Source: Streptomyces sp. SAT1 (lineage in GTDB: Bacteria > Actinomycetota > Actinomycetes > Streptomycetales > Streptomycetaceae). From it: a stretch of 64,000 bases of DNA. Below, in pieces: positions 22,304 to 30,710 of the stretch. Location of the stretch: positions 7,357,001-7,421,000 of the forward strand of contig NZ_CP015849.1 of NCBI RefSeq assembly GCF_001654495.1. Reading direction: 5' to 3'. The position numbers and the translations under genes were made by a program. How positions within the stretch are numbered: position 1 is the first letter of the stretch; each line of letters starts with the position of its first letter. Below the pieces are notes generated by a model. The model was not told where the DNA came from and searched no databases. It saw nothing but the letters and a program-made list of their open reading frames with translations.

Positions 22304-23744
22304 GCAGTTCCCCGGCGCCGTCCTCGACCTCCTCGAAGCGGCGGGCGACCGTCCCGTCTTCGAGCACGGCGACCGGGTCGTCACCGGACACCGGCTCCTG
22401 GCCCTGACAGGGCGGGTGACGAGCGGCCTGCGCGCCCGGGGCGTCCGTCCCGGCGACGGTGTCGCCCTGCTGCTCGGCGTCGGCCCCGAGGCGTTCGCCG
22501 CCGTCCTCGCCGCCCACGCCGTGGGCGCCCGCGTGGTGGGCGTACGGCCGGGACTCACGCCACGCCAGCGGCAGCACGTGCTCACCGGCACCGCCTTCCG
22601 GGTCACCGACTCCCCGGACGGCGCGGCCGGCGCGCGGCCCGGCACCGTCCTCGCCCTGGACGACCTGCTCGCCACCGAGGACGACGGACGCCGCCCGCTG
22701 GTCTCGGCCCGGCCGCAGGACATCGCCCGGCTCCTGCACACCAGCGGCAGCACCGGCGTCCCCAAGGCGTGCGCCCAGACCTACGCCGCGATGACCGCGG
22801 CCTGGGCGGCGCACCCCGACCGCTGGCCGCCCGCCGTCCGCGAACTCGCCCCGCGGCTGGAGCGGTTCCTCGTCTTCGGCACCCTGGCCAGCCAGGTCAT
22901 GATGGAGTACGGGCTGCTCGCCCTCGCCGCGGGCGGCACCCTCGTCACCGCCGATGCCCCGGCCTTCCCCGACAGCCTGGTGCGCCACCGGGCCACCGGC
23001 AGCGTCATCACCGTGGCCCGCCTGACGAAGCTCGTCGCGAGCGTCCGGGCCCGGCCCGTGGACCTCGGCGCACTGCGCGCCCTGATGGTCTCCGGCTCCC
23101 CGCTCGACGCCGACCGGCTGCGCGAGGCGGCCGACGTGCTCGGACCGGTGGTCTTCCACGGCTACGGCCAGACGGAGACCGGCATGATCTCCATGGCCAC
23201 CCCGGACGACGAACCCGGCTCGCTGGGCGTCCCCCCGGTCCAGCTGGAGGTCAGGGACGCCGAGGGCCGGTGCCTGCCGCCCGGAACGGACGGCGAGCTC
23301 TTCGTGCGCACGCCCTCGCAGGGCTGCGGCTACTGGGGTGAACCCGCCCTGAGCGCGGAGGTGTTCACCGGCGACTGGGTCCGCACCCGCGACCGCGGCC
23401 ACCTCGACGGCGAGGGCCGGCTCTGGCTCACCGGGCGCGTCCGCGACGTGATCATCGTGAATGCCAACGTGTACTACGCCGGTCCCGTCGAGCGGGTGCT
23501 CGCCACGCACCCGGCGGTGGGGGAGGCGTACGTCGTCGCCGTCCCCGACGACGACACAGGTGAGGCCGTCCACGCCTTCGTGGTGCCCGCGCCGGGCCGC
23601 CTCCCCCGGCTCGGCGAACTGCGCGCCCTGGTCGCCGCCGAGCTGGGCGAGGCCACCGCGCCGACCCGCCTCACCCTCCTCGAGGAGGTACCGCTCACCC
23701 CCGCCGGGAAACCCGACAAGAGACGCCTGGCGGCTGGGGGTTGA
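22296..23744 (+). CDS. Adenylate-forming acyl/aryl-CoA ligase-like enzyme
   Basis: This is a 482-residue ANL-superfamily enzyme. P-loop LLHTSGSTGVPKA, GYGQTE (A5), TRDRGHLDGEGRLWLTGR (A7-A8) and the A10 lysine in PLTPAGKPDKR are present. It is shorter than typical CoA ligases and lacks a carrier domain. TTG at 22296 overlaps the flavoprotein stop by 8 bp, so the two are coupled. In this cluster a likely substrate is the cinnamate- or coumarate-type product of the ammonia-lyase, or a later aryl acid; this is inference from context. Confidence 0.85.
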   Translation: MAEQFPGAVLDLLEAAGDRPVFEHGDRVVTGHRLLALTGRVTSGLRARGVRPGDGVALLLGVGPEAFAAVLAAHAVGARVVGVRPGLTPRQRQHVLTGTAFRVTDSPDGAAGARPGTVLALDDLLATEDDGRRPLVSARPQDIARLLHTSGSTGVPKACAQTYAAMTAAWAAHPDRWPPAVRELAPRLERFLVFGTLASQVMMEYGLLALAAGGTLVTADAPAFPDSLVRHRATGSVITVARLTKLVASVRARPVDLGALRALMVSGSPLDADRLREAADVLGPVVFHGYGQTETGMISMATPDDEPGSLGVPPVQLEVRDAEGRCLPPGTDGELFVRTPSQGCGYWGEPALSAEVFTGDWVRTRDRGHLDGEGRLWLTGRVRDVIIVNANVYYAGPVERVLATHPAVGEAYVVAVPDDDTGEAVHAFVVPAPGRLPRLGELRALVAAELGEATAPTRLTLLEEVPLTPAGKPDKRRLAAGG

Positions 23745-23838
23745 CGTCCACCGGACCGTTCGCCGGACCGACCGCCGCGCCGCCCACCGGGCTCCGCCGA
23801 CACGTGTCGCGCACGCGTCGCCGGAGCCCGGCCCCGTG

Positions 23839-25113
23839 TCAGCGCCCTTCCGGCACCCCGGGCGCGAGGGCCCCGGCGCGGGACGGGCCGAGGCGTGCCC
23901 GCTCCCGCCGGTCGATCCAGTGCAGCAGCGGTGTCGCCATCACGGTGGTGACGACGGCGACCACCACCAGCGCGCTGAACAGCGCCTGGGTCACGATGCC
24001 CGCCGCGAGGCCCAGATTGAGCGCGATGAGCTGCATCAGCCCCCGCGCGTTCATCAGCGCCCCCACCCGCAGCGCCACCGGCCCCGGCTCCCCGGCCAGC
24101 CGCGCGGCGAGCCAGCACGCGCCGAACTTCCCCGCCACCGCCACCAGCACGCCCCCCAGGGTCAGCAGCAGCACCGGCCCCGAGCCCAGCAGGGCGAAGT
24201 CCGTGTTCAGCCCCGAGTAGGTGAAGAACAGCGGCAGGAACACCGTGCCCACCGGCTTCAGCGTCTCCACCGTGTGGTCCAGCTGCTCCGAGCGCGGGAA
24301 GACCAGTCCGAGGCAGAACGCCCCGAACACCGCGTACAGCCCGATCTCGTCGGTGTACCAGGCCACCAGGAACAGCGCGCCGACCAGCACCGGCAGCAGG
24401 CTCTCGGGCGCCGCCCGCTCCGCGAGCCGCACGGTGCGGCCGTGCAGACGCGTCACCACCCCCAGCACCACGACGAGCCCCAGGGCACCGGCCACGGCCA
24501 GCGACACCAGCCCCGCGCTGCCCCCGGAGATACTGAAGACACCCGCGAGCAGCACCCACGCCACCGCGTCGTCCACGGCGCCCGCACCGAGCGCCAGCGA
24601 CCCGAACCGGGTTCCGGCCAGGCCCTGTTCGGCGATGATCCGCGCCAGCATCGGGAATGCCGTGACCGCCAGCGCCACCCCCACGAACAGCGCCGACACC
24701 ACCAGCGGCACCCCCGGCGCGAGCGTGCCGGTCCGCTCGCCGACGGCGGCGACCAGCACCGCCCCGAGCACGACCGGCACCAGCACCCCGGCCGCGGACA
24801 CCATCGCGGCCGGCCGGGCGACACCGCGCAGCCGGTCCACCCGGAAGTCCCAGCCGACGTGGAACATGAACGCGACGAGGCCGATCTGCCCCACCACGTA
24901 CAGGACGGGCCGCGACTCCTCGGGGAACAGCCGCGCCTCGACGCCCGGCAGGAGGGCGCCGAGCACCGAGGGGCCCAGCACCACGCCCGCGAGCATCTCC
25001 CCGACCACGGGCGGCTGCCCCACCCGCCGCAGCAGCCCCGAGACGAGCCGGCAGACGGCCAGGATCACCACGACGGCGAGGAAGAACACGGGGGCGAGCT
25101 CCGTCGGCTTCAT
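23839..25113 (-). CDS. CPA2-type cation/proton antiporter
   Basis: This is a 424-residue membrane protein with about 12-13 helices. QPPVVGEMLAGVVLGPSVLG, ALAVTAFPMLARII, GAGAVDDAVAWVLLA (ion-binding Asp pair) and MNARGLMQLIAL are the conserved blocks of the Na+/H+ exchanger (KefB/NapA) family. It lacks a C-terminal TrkA domain. The start ATG overlaps the P450 stop (ATGA), making it the last gene of the leftward four-gene operon. Its place in a biosynthetic operon suggests self-protection, pH adjustment or product export. Confidence 0.9.
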   Translation of the reverse strand: MKPTELAPVFFLAVVVILAVCRLVSGLLRRVGQPPVVGEMLAGVVLGPSVLGALLPGVEARLFPEESRPVLYVVGQIGLVAFMFHVGWDFRVDRLRGVARPAAMVSAAGVLVPVVLGAVLVAAVGERTGTLAPGVPLVVSALFVGVALAVTAFPMLARIIAEQGLAGTRFGSLALGAGAVDDAVAWVLLAGVFSISGGSAGLVSLAVAGALGLVVVLGVVTRLHGRTVRLAERAAPESLLPVLVGALFLVAWYTDEIGLYAVFGAFCLGLVFPRSEQLDHTVETLKPVGTVFLPLFFTYSGLNTDFALLGSGPVLLLTLGGVLVAVAGKFGACWLAARLAGEPGPVALRVGALMNARGLMQLIALNLGLAAGIVTQALFSALVVVAVVTTVMATPLLHWIDRRERARLGPSRAGALAPGVPEGR

Positions 25114-26474
25114 CCGCCGTCACCTCCTGGGCGCGCGACCGGGCACCGGCCGGGCGGGAACCGTTCGAAGTAGCGTGCTGCGGGGCGCTGGCGGCGGGCG
25201 TGCAGCACCATCACCGTGCCGAGCACGAGCTGCCGCACCCCCCGGGTGACGTCCTCCACGCCGTCGCGCACCCGCAGAAAGCCCCGCAGCGGCGCCAGCC
25301 GCCTGCCGGGCTCCAGGCCGCGCGGGACCATGAGGCAGGGCGCGCGGTGCGGGATGGACCGGGTGTGCGAGACCGTCGACTCCAGCCGGAAGCGGCCCAG
25401 CACCTCGCGTACGGCGGCCCGCAGCACCAGCGGCGACAGCCGCCACGCCGGACACGGCCGGTTGGCCGCCACCCCGAACGGGATGTGATGGGCGTCCCTG
25501 GCGGACAGCGACGCCCAGCGGTCCGGGTCGAAGACGTCGGGCCGCTCGTAGCCCGTGGCGTGGTAGTCCGGGTAGCTGAAGCACACCACCGAGCCGCGCG
25601 GCAGCGTGGTCCGGGCGTCGAGCGGGATGTCGTCGGTGGTGATGCGGTGCGCGATGCCGAACAGCGGATACAGCCGCATCGTCTCGTCGAGCACCTGGGT
25701 CAGGTACCGGTCGTCGCCCGGGTCGTCCGCGAGCCGCCGTTGCACCCAGGGATGCCGGGCCAGCGCCAGCAGCAGATGCGCCGTCGCCTCCGAGAGCTGC
25801 ACGACGGCCGTGTTGAAGAACGTGCCCTGGAGGTAGAACACCTGCTCCTCGGGCGAGAGCGAGGCCGGCAGCCGGTGCGGCACGTCACCGGCCGCCAGCC
25901 GCTCGCGCACATACGCCGTCAGCCGCGCCCTGCGCCGCGGATGGCGCAGCCCCGTGCACTTCAGGGCGCTGATCACATCGTCGGCGTGCGCGGTGATCAG
26001 CTTTCGGGCGTGCGGCGGGCACGGCTCGCGGAACACCAGCCCGTAGCAGAACTCCGCCCAGGCGGGCATCACCAGGTCGCGCAGCCGCACCAGGCTGATC
26101 CGGTCCGCGGGCAGCGCGTCCAGGACACCGGCGACCGCGCGGGCGGCCGCCGCCGCCAGGTCGGCCGAGCCGCCGGCCAGGATCCGCCGGGTCGTCTCGG
26201 CCACGTCCTCGTAGCGCGCGCCCGGCTCCAGGTGCTCCTGGTGCACCTCGGACCCCGGCGACAGCCAGTACCAGAACAGATCCGACAGACCCGCCCCGGC
26301 ACTGCGGCCGTTCGCGGCCGGATGGGCGTACACCCGCTCGAACACCTCCGGCCCGTGGGCCGCGTTGGGCAGCGTCACGGCCCGGTCGTGGTTCACCTTC
26401 TCGAAGATGCGCACCCGCAGCGCCACCACGGCGCGCGGCAGCCACCACGTGTCCGCCGTCCGCCCGCCGCTCAC
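25110..26474 (-). CDS. Cytochrome P450
   Basis: This is a 454-residue P450-like protein. The ExxR motif is in VLDETMRLYP. FDPDRWASLS is the PERF-like region, and the heme loop FGVAANRPCPAWRL carries the Cys ligand. The I-helix region (LQGTFFNTAVVQLSEAT) lacks the usual A/G-G-x-D/E-T-T motif, so oxygen activation may be unusual or the enzyme may not be a standard monooxygenase. The GTG start at 26474 overlaps the stop of the FMN oxidase by 4 bp, and its own stop overlaps the antiporter start. Confidence 0.85.
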   Translation of the reverse strand: MSGGRTADTWWLPRAVVALRVRIFEKVNHDRAVTLPNAAHGPEVFERVYAHPAANGRSAGAGLSDLFWYWLSPGSEVHQEHLEPGARYEDVAETTRRILAGGSADLAAAAARAVAGVLDALPADRISLVRLRDLVMPAWAEFCYGLVFREPCPPHARKLITAHADDVISALKCTGLRHPRRRARLTAYVRERLAAGDVPHRLPASLSPEEQVFYLQGTFFNTAVVQLSEATAHLLLALARHPWVQRRLADDPGDDRYLTQVLDETMRLYPLFGIAHRITTDDIPLDARTTLPRGSVVCFSYPDYHATGYERPDVFDPDRWASLSARDAHHIPFGVAANRPCPAWRLSPLVLRAAVREVLGRFRLESTVSHTRSIPHRAPCLMVPRGLEPGRRLAPLRGFLRVRDGVEDVTRGVRQLVLGTVMVLHARRQRPAARYFERFPPGRCPVARPGGDGG

Positions 26475-27541
26475 CGCGTCCCGCCTCTCGGGACGACCAT
26501 GTCCCGCGTCAGATCGGCGTTGCGGGCGCCCCCGCACAGGGCCAGCGTGTGGTCGTAGTCGTCGCGCAGTTCCGCGAGGACCCGCCGCACGCCCGCCTCG
26601 CCCTCGGCGGCCAGGGCCCACAGCACCGGGCGGCCCACCCCGGCCGCCGCCGCGCCCAGCGCGAGCGCGACGGCCACGTCGCCGCCCCGGCGCACTCCGC
26701 CGTCCAGCAGCACCGGCACCCGGCCCGCGACCGCCTCGGCGACCGCCGGCAGGCAGTCCACCGCCGCCGGGACGGTGTCGCACTGGCGGCCGCCGTGGTT
26801 GGAGACGACGATCCCGGCCGCGCCGTGCTCCACGGCCAGCAGCGCGTCCGCCGGGTGCAGGACGCCCTTCACCAGCACGGGCAGCGAGGTCGTACCCAGC
26901 AGCGCGTCGAAGTCCCGCCAGGTCAGGGCCGGGGACATGGGGATGTCGGTGAGCCCGCTCGGCGGGGCGCCGGGCAGGTTGCGCATGTTCTCGGCGGCGC
27001 AGCCGGGCGGCAGGTCGGTGAACCCGTTGCGCAGGTCCCGGGTGTGCCGCCCGAACACCGGGGAGTCGACGGTGACCACCAGGGCCGTGCAGCCCGCCTC
27101 CTCCGCCCGCCGCACCAGCGCCTCGGTGACCTCGTGGCGCGGATGCGGATAGAGCTGGAACCACACGGCCGCGCCGGCCGCCGCCTCCCGGGCCGCCGCG
27201 GCCACCTCGCCCACCGCGACGGTCGCGGCCGTGCCCGTCACCAGGACGGCACCCTCGGCCGCCGCGGCCCGAGCCGTGGCCCGCTCGCCGTCCGGGTGCA
27301 TCAGCCGGTGGAACGCGGTCGGCGCGACCACCACCGGGCCCGCCCCCGGGGCGCCCGGCAGATCGACGGAGGTGTCCCGCCGCTCACTGCCGCGCAGCAC
27401 CCTGGGCAGCAGCGCGTACCGGTCGAACGCCCGCTCGTTGTCGGCGAGGACGCGTTCCTCGCCCGCGCCGCCCGCCACATAGTCGTAGTGCACCGGGTCC
27501 AGGGCCCGGCGTGCCGTCTCGTGCAGCGCGCGCAGTGTCAC
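26471..27541 (-). CDS. FMN-dependent alpha-hydroxy-acid oxidase/dehydrogenase
   Basis: This is a 356-residue TIM-barrel flavoenzyme of the lactate/glycolate oxidase and mandelate dehydrogenase family. WFQLYP, VTVDSPVFGRHTRD, LPVLVKGVLHPADA, VSNHGGRQ (with the catalytic His) and VLLDGGVRRGGDV are conserved. It oxidises an (S)-2-hydroxy acid to a 2-keto acid. In aromatic pathways such enzymes act on hydroxymandelates (Hmo-type), which would suit this cluster. The GTG start at 27541 overlaps the flavoprotein stop by 4 bp. Confidence 0.88.
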   Translation of the reverse strand: MTLRALHETARRALDPVHYDYVAGGAGEERVLADNERAFDRYALLPRVLRGSERRDTSVDLPGAPGAGPVVVAPTAFHRLMHPDGERATARAAAAEGAVLVTGTAATVAVGEVAAAAREAAAGAAVWFQLYPHPRHEVTEALVRRAEEAGCTALVVTVDSPVFGRHTRDLRNGFTDLPPGCAAENMRNLPGAPPSGLTDIPMSPALTWRDFDALLGTTSLPVLVKGVLHPADALLAVEHGAAGIVVSNHGGRQCDTVPAAVDCLPAVAEAVAGRVPVLLDGGVRRGGDVAVALALGAAAAGVGRPVLWALAAEGEAGVRRVLAELRDDYDHTLALCGGARNADLTRDMVVPRGGTR

Positions 27542-29112
27542 GGCGCCACCGGGGCGGCCGGGCCGCGCCGGGCGGCGAGGAACGCGCGCAGCGGGCCCTT
27601 GTGCACGTCCTCGCTGTCCCACTCGTTCTCCAGGTTCTCCGTCAGATGGTGCTCGGCGGCATCCTCCCCGTCCCGGTACCAGCGCACCACCGGGTGCAGA
27701 TAGCGGCCGTCCAGACCCGTCGCGTCCCGCTGCGCGGGGCGGCCCGCCGACACGTCGAACGGGTCCACCCGGTCGTGGTCGGCCCCGTACTCCAGGGTGA
27801 CGACCGCGTACGCGGCCACCTCCCCGAAGTCCCCGGCACGCACGGCCTGCGCCACGTGCCCGACCGGGACCTCCTCGGCGTAGCGCATCGTGCCGTCCGG
27901 GGCGAGCAGCAGCAGGTCGCCGAGGACGCCGAACTGCTGCCACAGCGCGGAGGACCGGTTGACCCGCTCGATGATCCGGTCGACGGCCGCCCCGGTCTCC
28001 CGGCCCACCTCCGCCACCGGCCAGGGCTCGCCGTGATGGCGCCGGCGCAGCTCCCGGTACAGGGCGCGCACCGAGTAGCGGAAGCCGTGCACGAAACCGG
28101 TGGTGGACTTCTTGAAGTCGCGGCCCTGCGTCAGGGTCCCGGCGAAGTACAGCCCCGGCACGTTCACCGACTCACCGACCGGCGTCAGGGCGGGGAACCG
28201 GCCGTCGATCACCGTCTCGGGCGCACAGGTGGTGTCGAAGACCGACGCGTCGAAGCGGAACCCGGTCGCGACGATCACCCGGTCGTAGCGCAGGTCCTTC
28301 ACCACCTCGTCGGCCCGCTCGAAGGCCACCGGCACCCGGAAGCCGTCCCCGTCCCGCCGGATCTCCAGGACCCGCCCGTCCAGCAGCGCGTTCTGGGACT
28401 TGAGCTGGTAGCTGTCCAGGAAGTTGTTGTTCACCGCCCGCAGATGGCCCACGTAGTGCGACTGCCAGGCCAGGCGCAGCGAACCGGAGCCGACCAGGTG
28501 GATGACCGCCGCGGTCTCCATCAGGCTGTCGGCCGTCTCGAAGGCGGAGTTGCCCCGCCCGATCACCAGCACCCGCTGGTCGGTGAAGGACTCCGGGTCG
28601 GTGTCGAACGTGTCGTAGCGTTCGGCCAGTCCGATGCCGGGGATCGACGGCACGTTCGCCAGCGGCACCCCGGTGGCCACCACCACGCGCCGCGCCCGCC
28701 GGGTCTCCCCGGCGGCGTCGGTCACGGTGAACCCGTCGGCGTCGCGCGAGACGCGCTCCACCGAGGTGCCGTACCGCACGCGGACGCCGGTGCGCTCGGC
28801 GAAGTCCGCCAGATAGCGGACCATGTCGTCGGCCGCCGGGAAGTAGCGCCGGCTGTACCGGGTGAACAGCAGCTCCGGATCGTCGCTCAGCAGGGAGTTC
28901 CAGTCCATCCGCAGCCGCAGCTCCGGATCCTGGTAACCGGTGTGCACCTTGTTGGTCGAGATGAGGGTGCGATGCCGGGGGAAACGGGTGAAGAACGCGC
29001 CCGGGACGCCGCCGCGCTCCAGTACCACGTAGTCCGCACCGGCACGCTCCAGGGAGGCGGCGAGCTGAAGTCCCGCGGGCCCCGCTCCGATGATCACGTA
29101 GTCATGCGCCAT
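27538..29112 (-). CDS. FAD-dependent NAD(P)H oxidoreductase/monooxygenase, paralog 2
   Basis: This is a 524-residue flavoprotein with FAD motif GAGPAGLQLAA, FFTRFPRHRTLIS and NAD(P)H motif GRGNSAFETADS. It is a full-length paralog of the enzyme at 20759-22303, and even its promoter is duplicated. It is the first gene of the leftward operon with the hydroxy-acid oxidase, P450 and antiporter. The start ATG at 29112 is 24 nt from the shared palindrome and 7 nt from a TAGCTT box, so the mRNA is probably leaderless. Two related oxygenases in one pathway suggest two successive oxidations or a heteromeric enzyme. Confidence 0.85.
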   Translation of the reverse strand: MAHDYVIIGAGPAGLQLAASLERAGADYVVLERGGVPGAFFTRFPRHRTLISTNKVHTGYQDPELRLRMDWNSLLSDDPELLFTRYSRRYFPAADDMVRYLADFAERTGVRVRYGTSVERVSRDADGFTVTDAAGETRRARRVVVATGVPLANVPSIPGIGLAERYDTFDTDPESFTDQRVLVIGRGNSAFETADSLMETAAVIHLVGSGSLRLAWQSHYVGHLRAVNNNFLDSYQLKSQNALLDGRVLEIRRDGDGFRVPVAFERADEVVKDLRYDRVIVATGFRFDASVFDTTCAPETVIDGRFPALTPVGESVNVPGLYFAGTLTQGRDFKKSTTGFVHGFRYSVRALYRELRRRHHGEPWPVAEVGRETGAAVDRIIERVNRSSALWQQFGVLGDLLLLAPDGTMRYAEEVPVGHVAQAVRAGDFGEVAAYAVVTLEYGADHDRVDPFDVSAGRPAQRDATGLDGRYLHPVVRWYRDGEDAAEHHLTENLENEWDSEDVHKGPLRAFLAARRGPAAPVAP

Positions 29113-29174
29113 GGCCCGGAAGCTATCCAGCGGATTTCAGAGCGCTCTGAGATTGCCCGCCTACCGTTCCGGAC
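29113..29174. promoter_or_regulatory. Symmetric divergent promoter with perfect palindrome TCAGAGCGCTCTGA
   Basis: The perfect 14-bp palindrome at 29137-29150 lies exactly 24 nt from both start codons (ATG at 29112 on the minus strand, GTG at 29175 on the plus strand). Rightward, 11 nt separate it from TACCGT (29162-29167), which is 7 nt before GTG. Leftward, 11 nt separate it from TAGCTT (29125-29120), also 7 nt before ATG. The layout matches the promoter at 20721-20758. Confidence 0.8.
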
Positions 29175-30710
29175 GTGCTGACCACCACGGACACCGTCAC
29201 CCTCACCGGCCCCCTCGCACCCGCCGCCCTGCGCCGCGCGGCCGAGCCCCTGGCCGTCACCGTGGACGAGGCGGCCCGCGCCCGGCTGGACCGCGGGCGC
29301 CGCCTCTTCCGCGCCCTGCGCGACGGCGACGACGGCACCGGGGAGCGGCCGATCTACGGCGCCACCACCGGCTTCGGCGCCCTCGTCGGCTACGCGGGCC
29401 GGGCCGACGAGGCCGACCAGTGCGACAACACCCTCGCCCACCTCGGCGCCGGCCAGGGCCCCGACCTGCCGCACGGCATCGTGCGCGCCGCCCTGCTGGT
29501 GCGCGCCCGCTCCCTCGCCCAGGGCCTGTCCGGGGTCTCCGCCGAGGTCGTCGAACGGCTCGCGGCGATGTTCGCCACCACCTTCTCGCCCGCCGTACCG
29601 CGCTACGGCTCCGTCGGCGCCAGCGGCGACCTCGTCCCGCTCGCCTACGCCGCCCAGGCGCTGCGCGGCCGGGGCCACGCCTACGCGGACGGCCGCCGCA
29701 TGCCCGCCGCCGAGGCGCTCGCCGCCACCGGACTGCGCCCCCTCGCCCTGGACGGCCGCGACGCCCTCGCCCTCGTCAACGGCACCTCCGTCACCACCGC
29801 CGCCCTGGCCCTGGCCCACGACACCGTCCGCACGGCCCACCGCGCGCTCACCGCCCTGACCTGCCTGCTGGCCGACCTGCTCGGCTGCGACCCGGGCTTC
29901 CTGGACGCCGACCTGCTGCGCGCCTACGGCCATCCCGGTGCGGTCGACACCGGCACGCGCATGCGGCGCCACCTGGCCGGGACCACACCGTCCGGCACCC
30001 GCCCGCTCCAGGAGCCGTACAGCATCCGCTGCTCCCCGCAACTGCTCGGCGCCGCCGAGGACGCGCTGCGCCACATCGACGCGGTGATCGCCGCCGACCT
30101 GGCCGGGGTCAGCGACAACCCGCTGTTCTTCCCCGGCGTGGGGGACCCCGTCCACCCCGACCCGGCGGAGGGCAGAGCGGTGCACGGCGGCAACTTTTTC
30201 GGGCAGCCCGCCGCGTTCGCCGCCGACCTGCTCGCCTCCGTCACCGCGCAGCTCGGCAACCTCGCCGAACGCCAGCTCGACCTGCTGGTCGACCCGGCCC
30301 GCAACGGCGGCCTCCCGCCCATGCTCGCCACCGAACCCGGCGCCCAGCACGGCCTCCAGGGCGTGCAACTGGCGACCACCGCCTTCGTCGCGGAGATCCG
30401 CCGCTGCGCGACCCCCGCCGCCATGCAGAGCCTGCCCACGAACCTCCACAACCAGGACATCGTCCCGTTCGGCACCCAAGGCGCCCTGCGCGCCCACGAC
30501 CTGGCCGAACTGCTCGGCCTGCTGTGCGGCTCCCTCGCCCTCGGCCTGCGCCAGGCCGTCCACGTCGGCGCCAGACGGCCCACCGCGCCCCGGTGCGCCG
30601 CCCTCCTCGACGCCCTCAGCGCCGCGATCGACCCGGTCGACCCGGACCGGCCACTGGACGAGGACGTACGGACAGCGGCACGGCTGCTCGCCACCCACGC
30701 CATGCCCTGA
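29175..30710 (+). CDS. MIO-type aromatic amino acid ammonia-lyase, probably tyrosine
   Basis: This is a 511-residue enzyme of the HAL/PAL/TAL family. The MIO-forming Ala-Ser-Gly is in GSVGASGDLVPLA (149-151), the catalytic Tyr in IYGATTGFG (Tyr61), and conserved SDNPLFFP and HNQDIVPFGTQGA follow. The substrate-selectivity pair is His89-Leu90 (NTLAHLGAG), the pair found in tyrosine ammonia-lyases, where histidine lyases have Ser-His. The expected reaction is tyrosine to p-coumarate plus ammonia; a mutase activity is possible. It is transcribed divergently from the flavoprotein operon and controlled by the same palindrome. The 3' end overlaps the histidine kinase gene by 95 bp. Confidence 0.88.
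   Translation: MLTTTDTVTLTGPLAPAALRRAAEPLAVTVDEAARARLDRGRRLFRALRDGDDGTGERPIYGATTGFGALVGYAGRADEADQCDNTLAHLGAGQGPDLPHGIVRAALLVRARSLAQGLSGVSAEVVERLAAMFATTFSPAVPRYGSVGASGDLVPLAYAAQALRGRGHAYADGRRMPAAEALAATGLRPLALDGRDALALVNGTSVTTAALALAHDTVRTAHRALTALTCLLADLLGCDPGFLDADLLRAYGHPGAVDTGTRMRRHLAGTTPSGTRPLQEPYSIRCSPQLLGAAEDALRHIDAVIAADLAGVSDNPLFFPGVGDPVHPDPAEGRAVHGGNFFGQPAAFAADLLASVTAQLGNLAERQLDLLVDPARNGGLPPMLATEPGAQHGLQGVQLATTAFVAEIRRCATPAAMQSLPTNLHNQDIVPFGTQGALRAHDLAELLGLLCGSLALGLRQAVHVGARRPTAPRCAALLDALSAAIDPVDPDRPLDEDVRTAARLLATHAMP

Noticed and set aside
18950..22765. A 1271-codon minus-strand open frame across the ABC-F, flavoprotein and ligase genes
   Set aside because: It spans three well-supported genes antisense and has no recognisable domain; it is an artefact of codon bias.
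29175..30710. Histidine ammonia-lyase (hutH)
   Set aside because: The selectivity pair is His-Leu, not the Ser-His of histidine lyases, and no hut genes are nearby; a tyrosine-type enzyme fits better.
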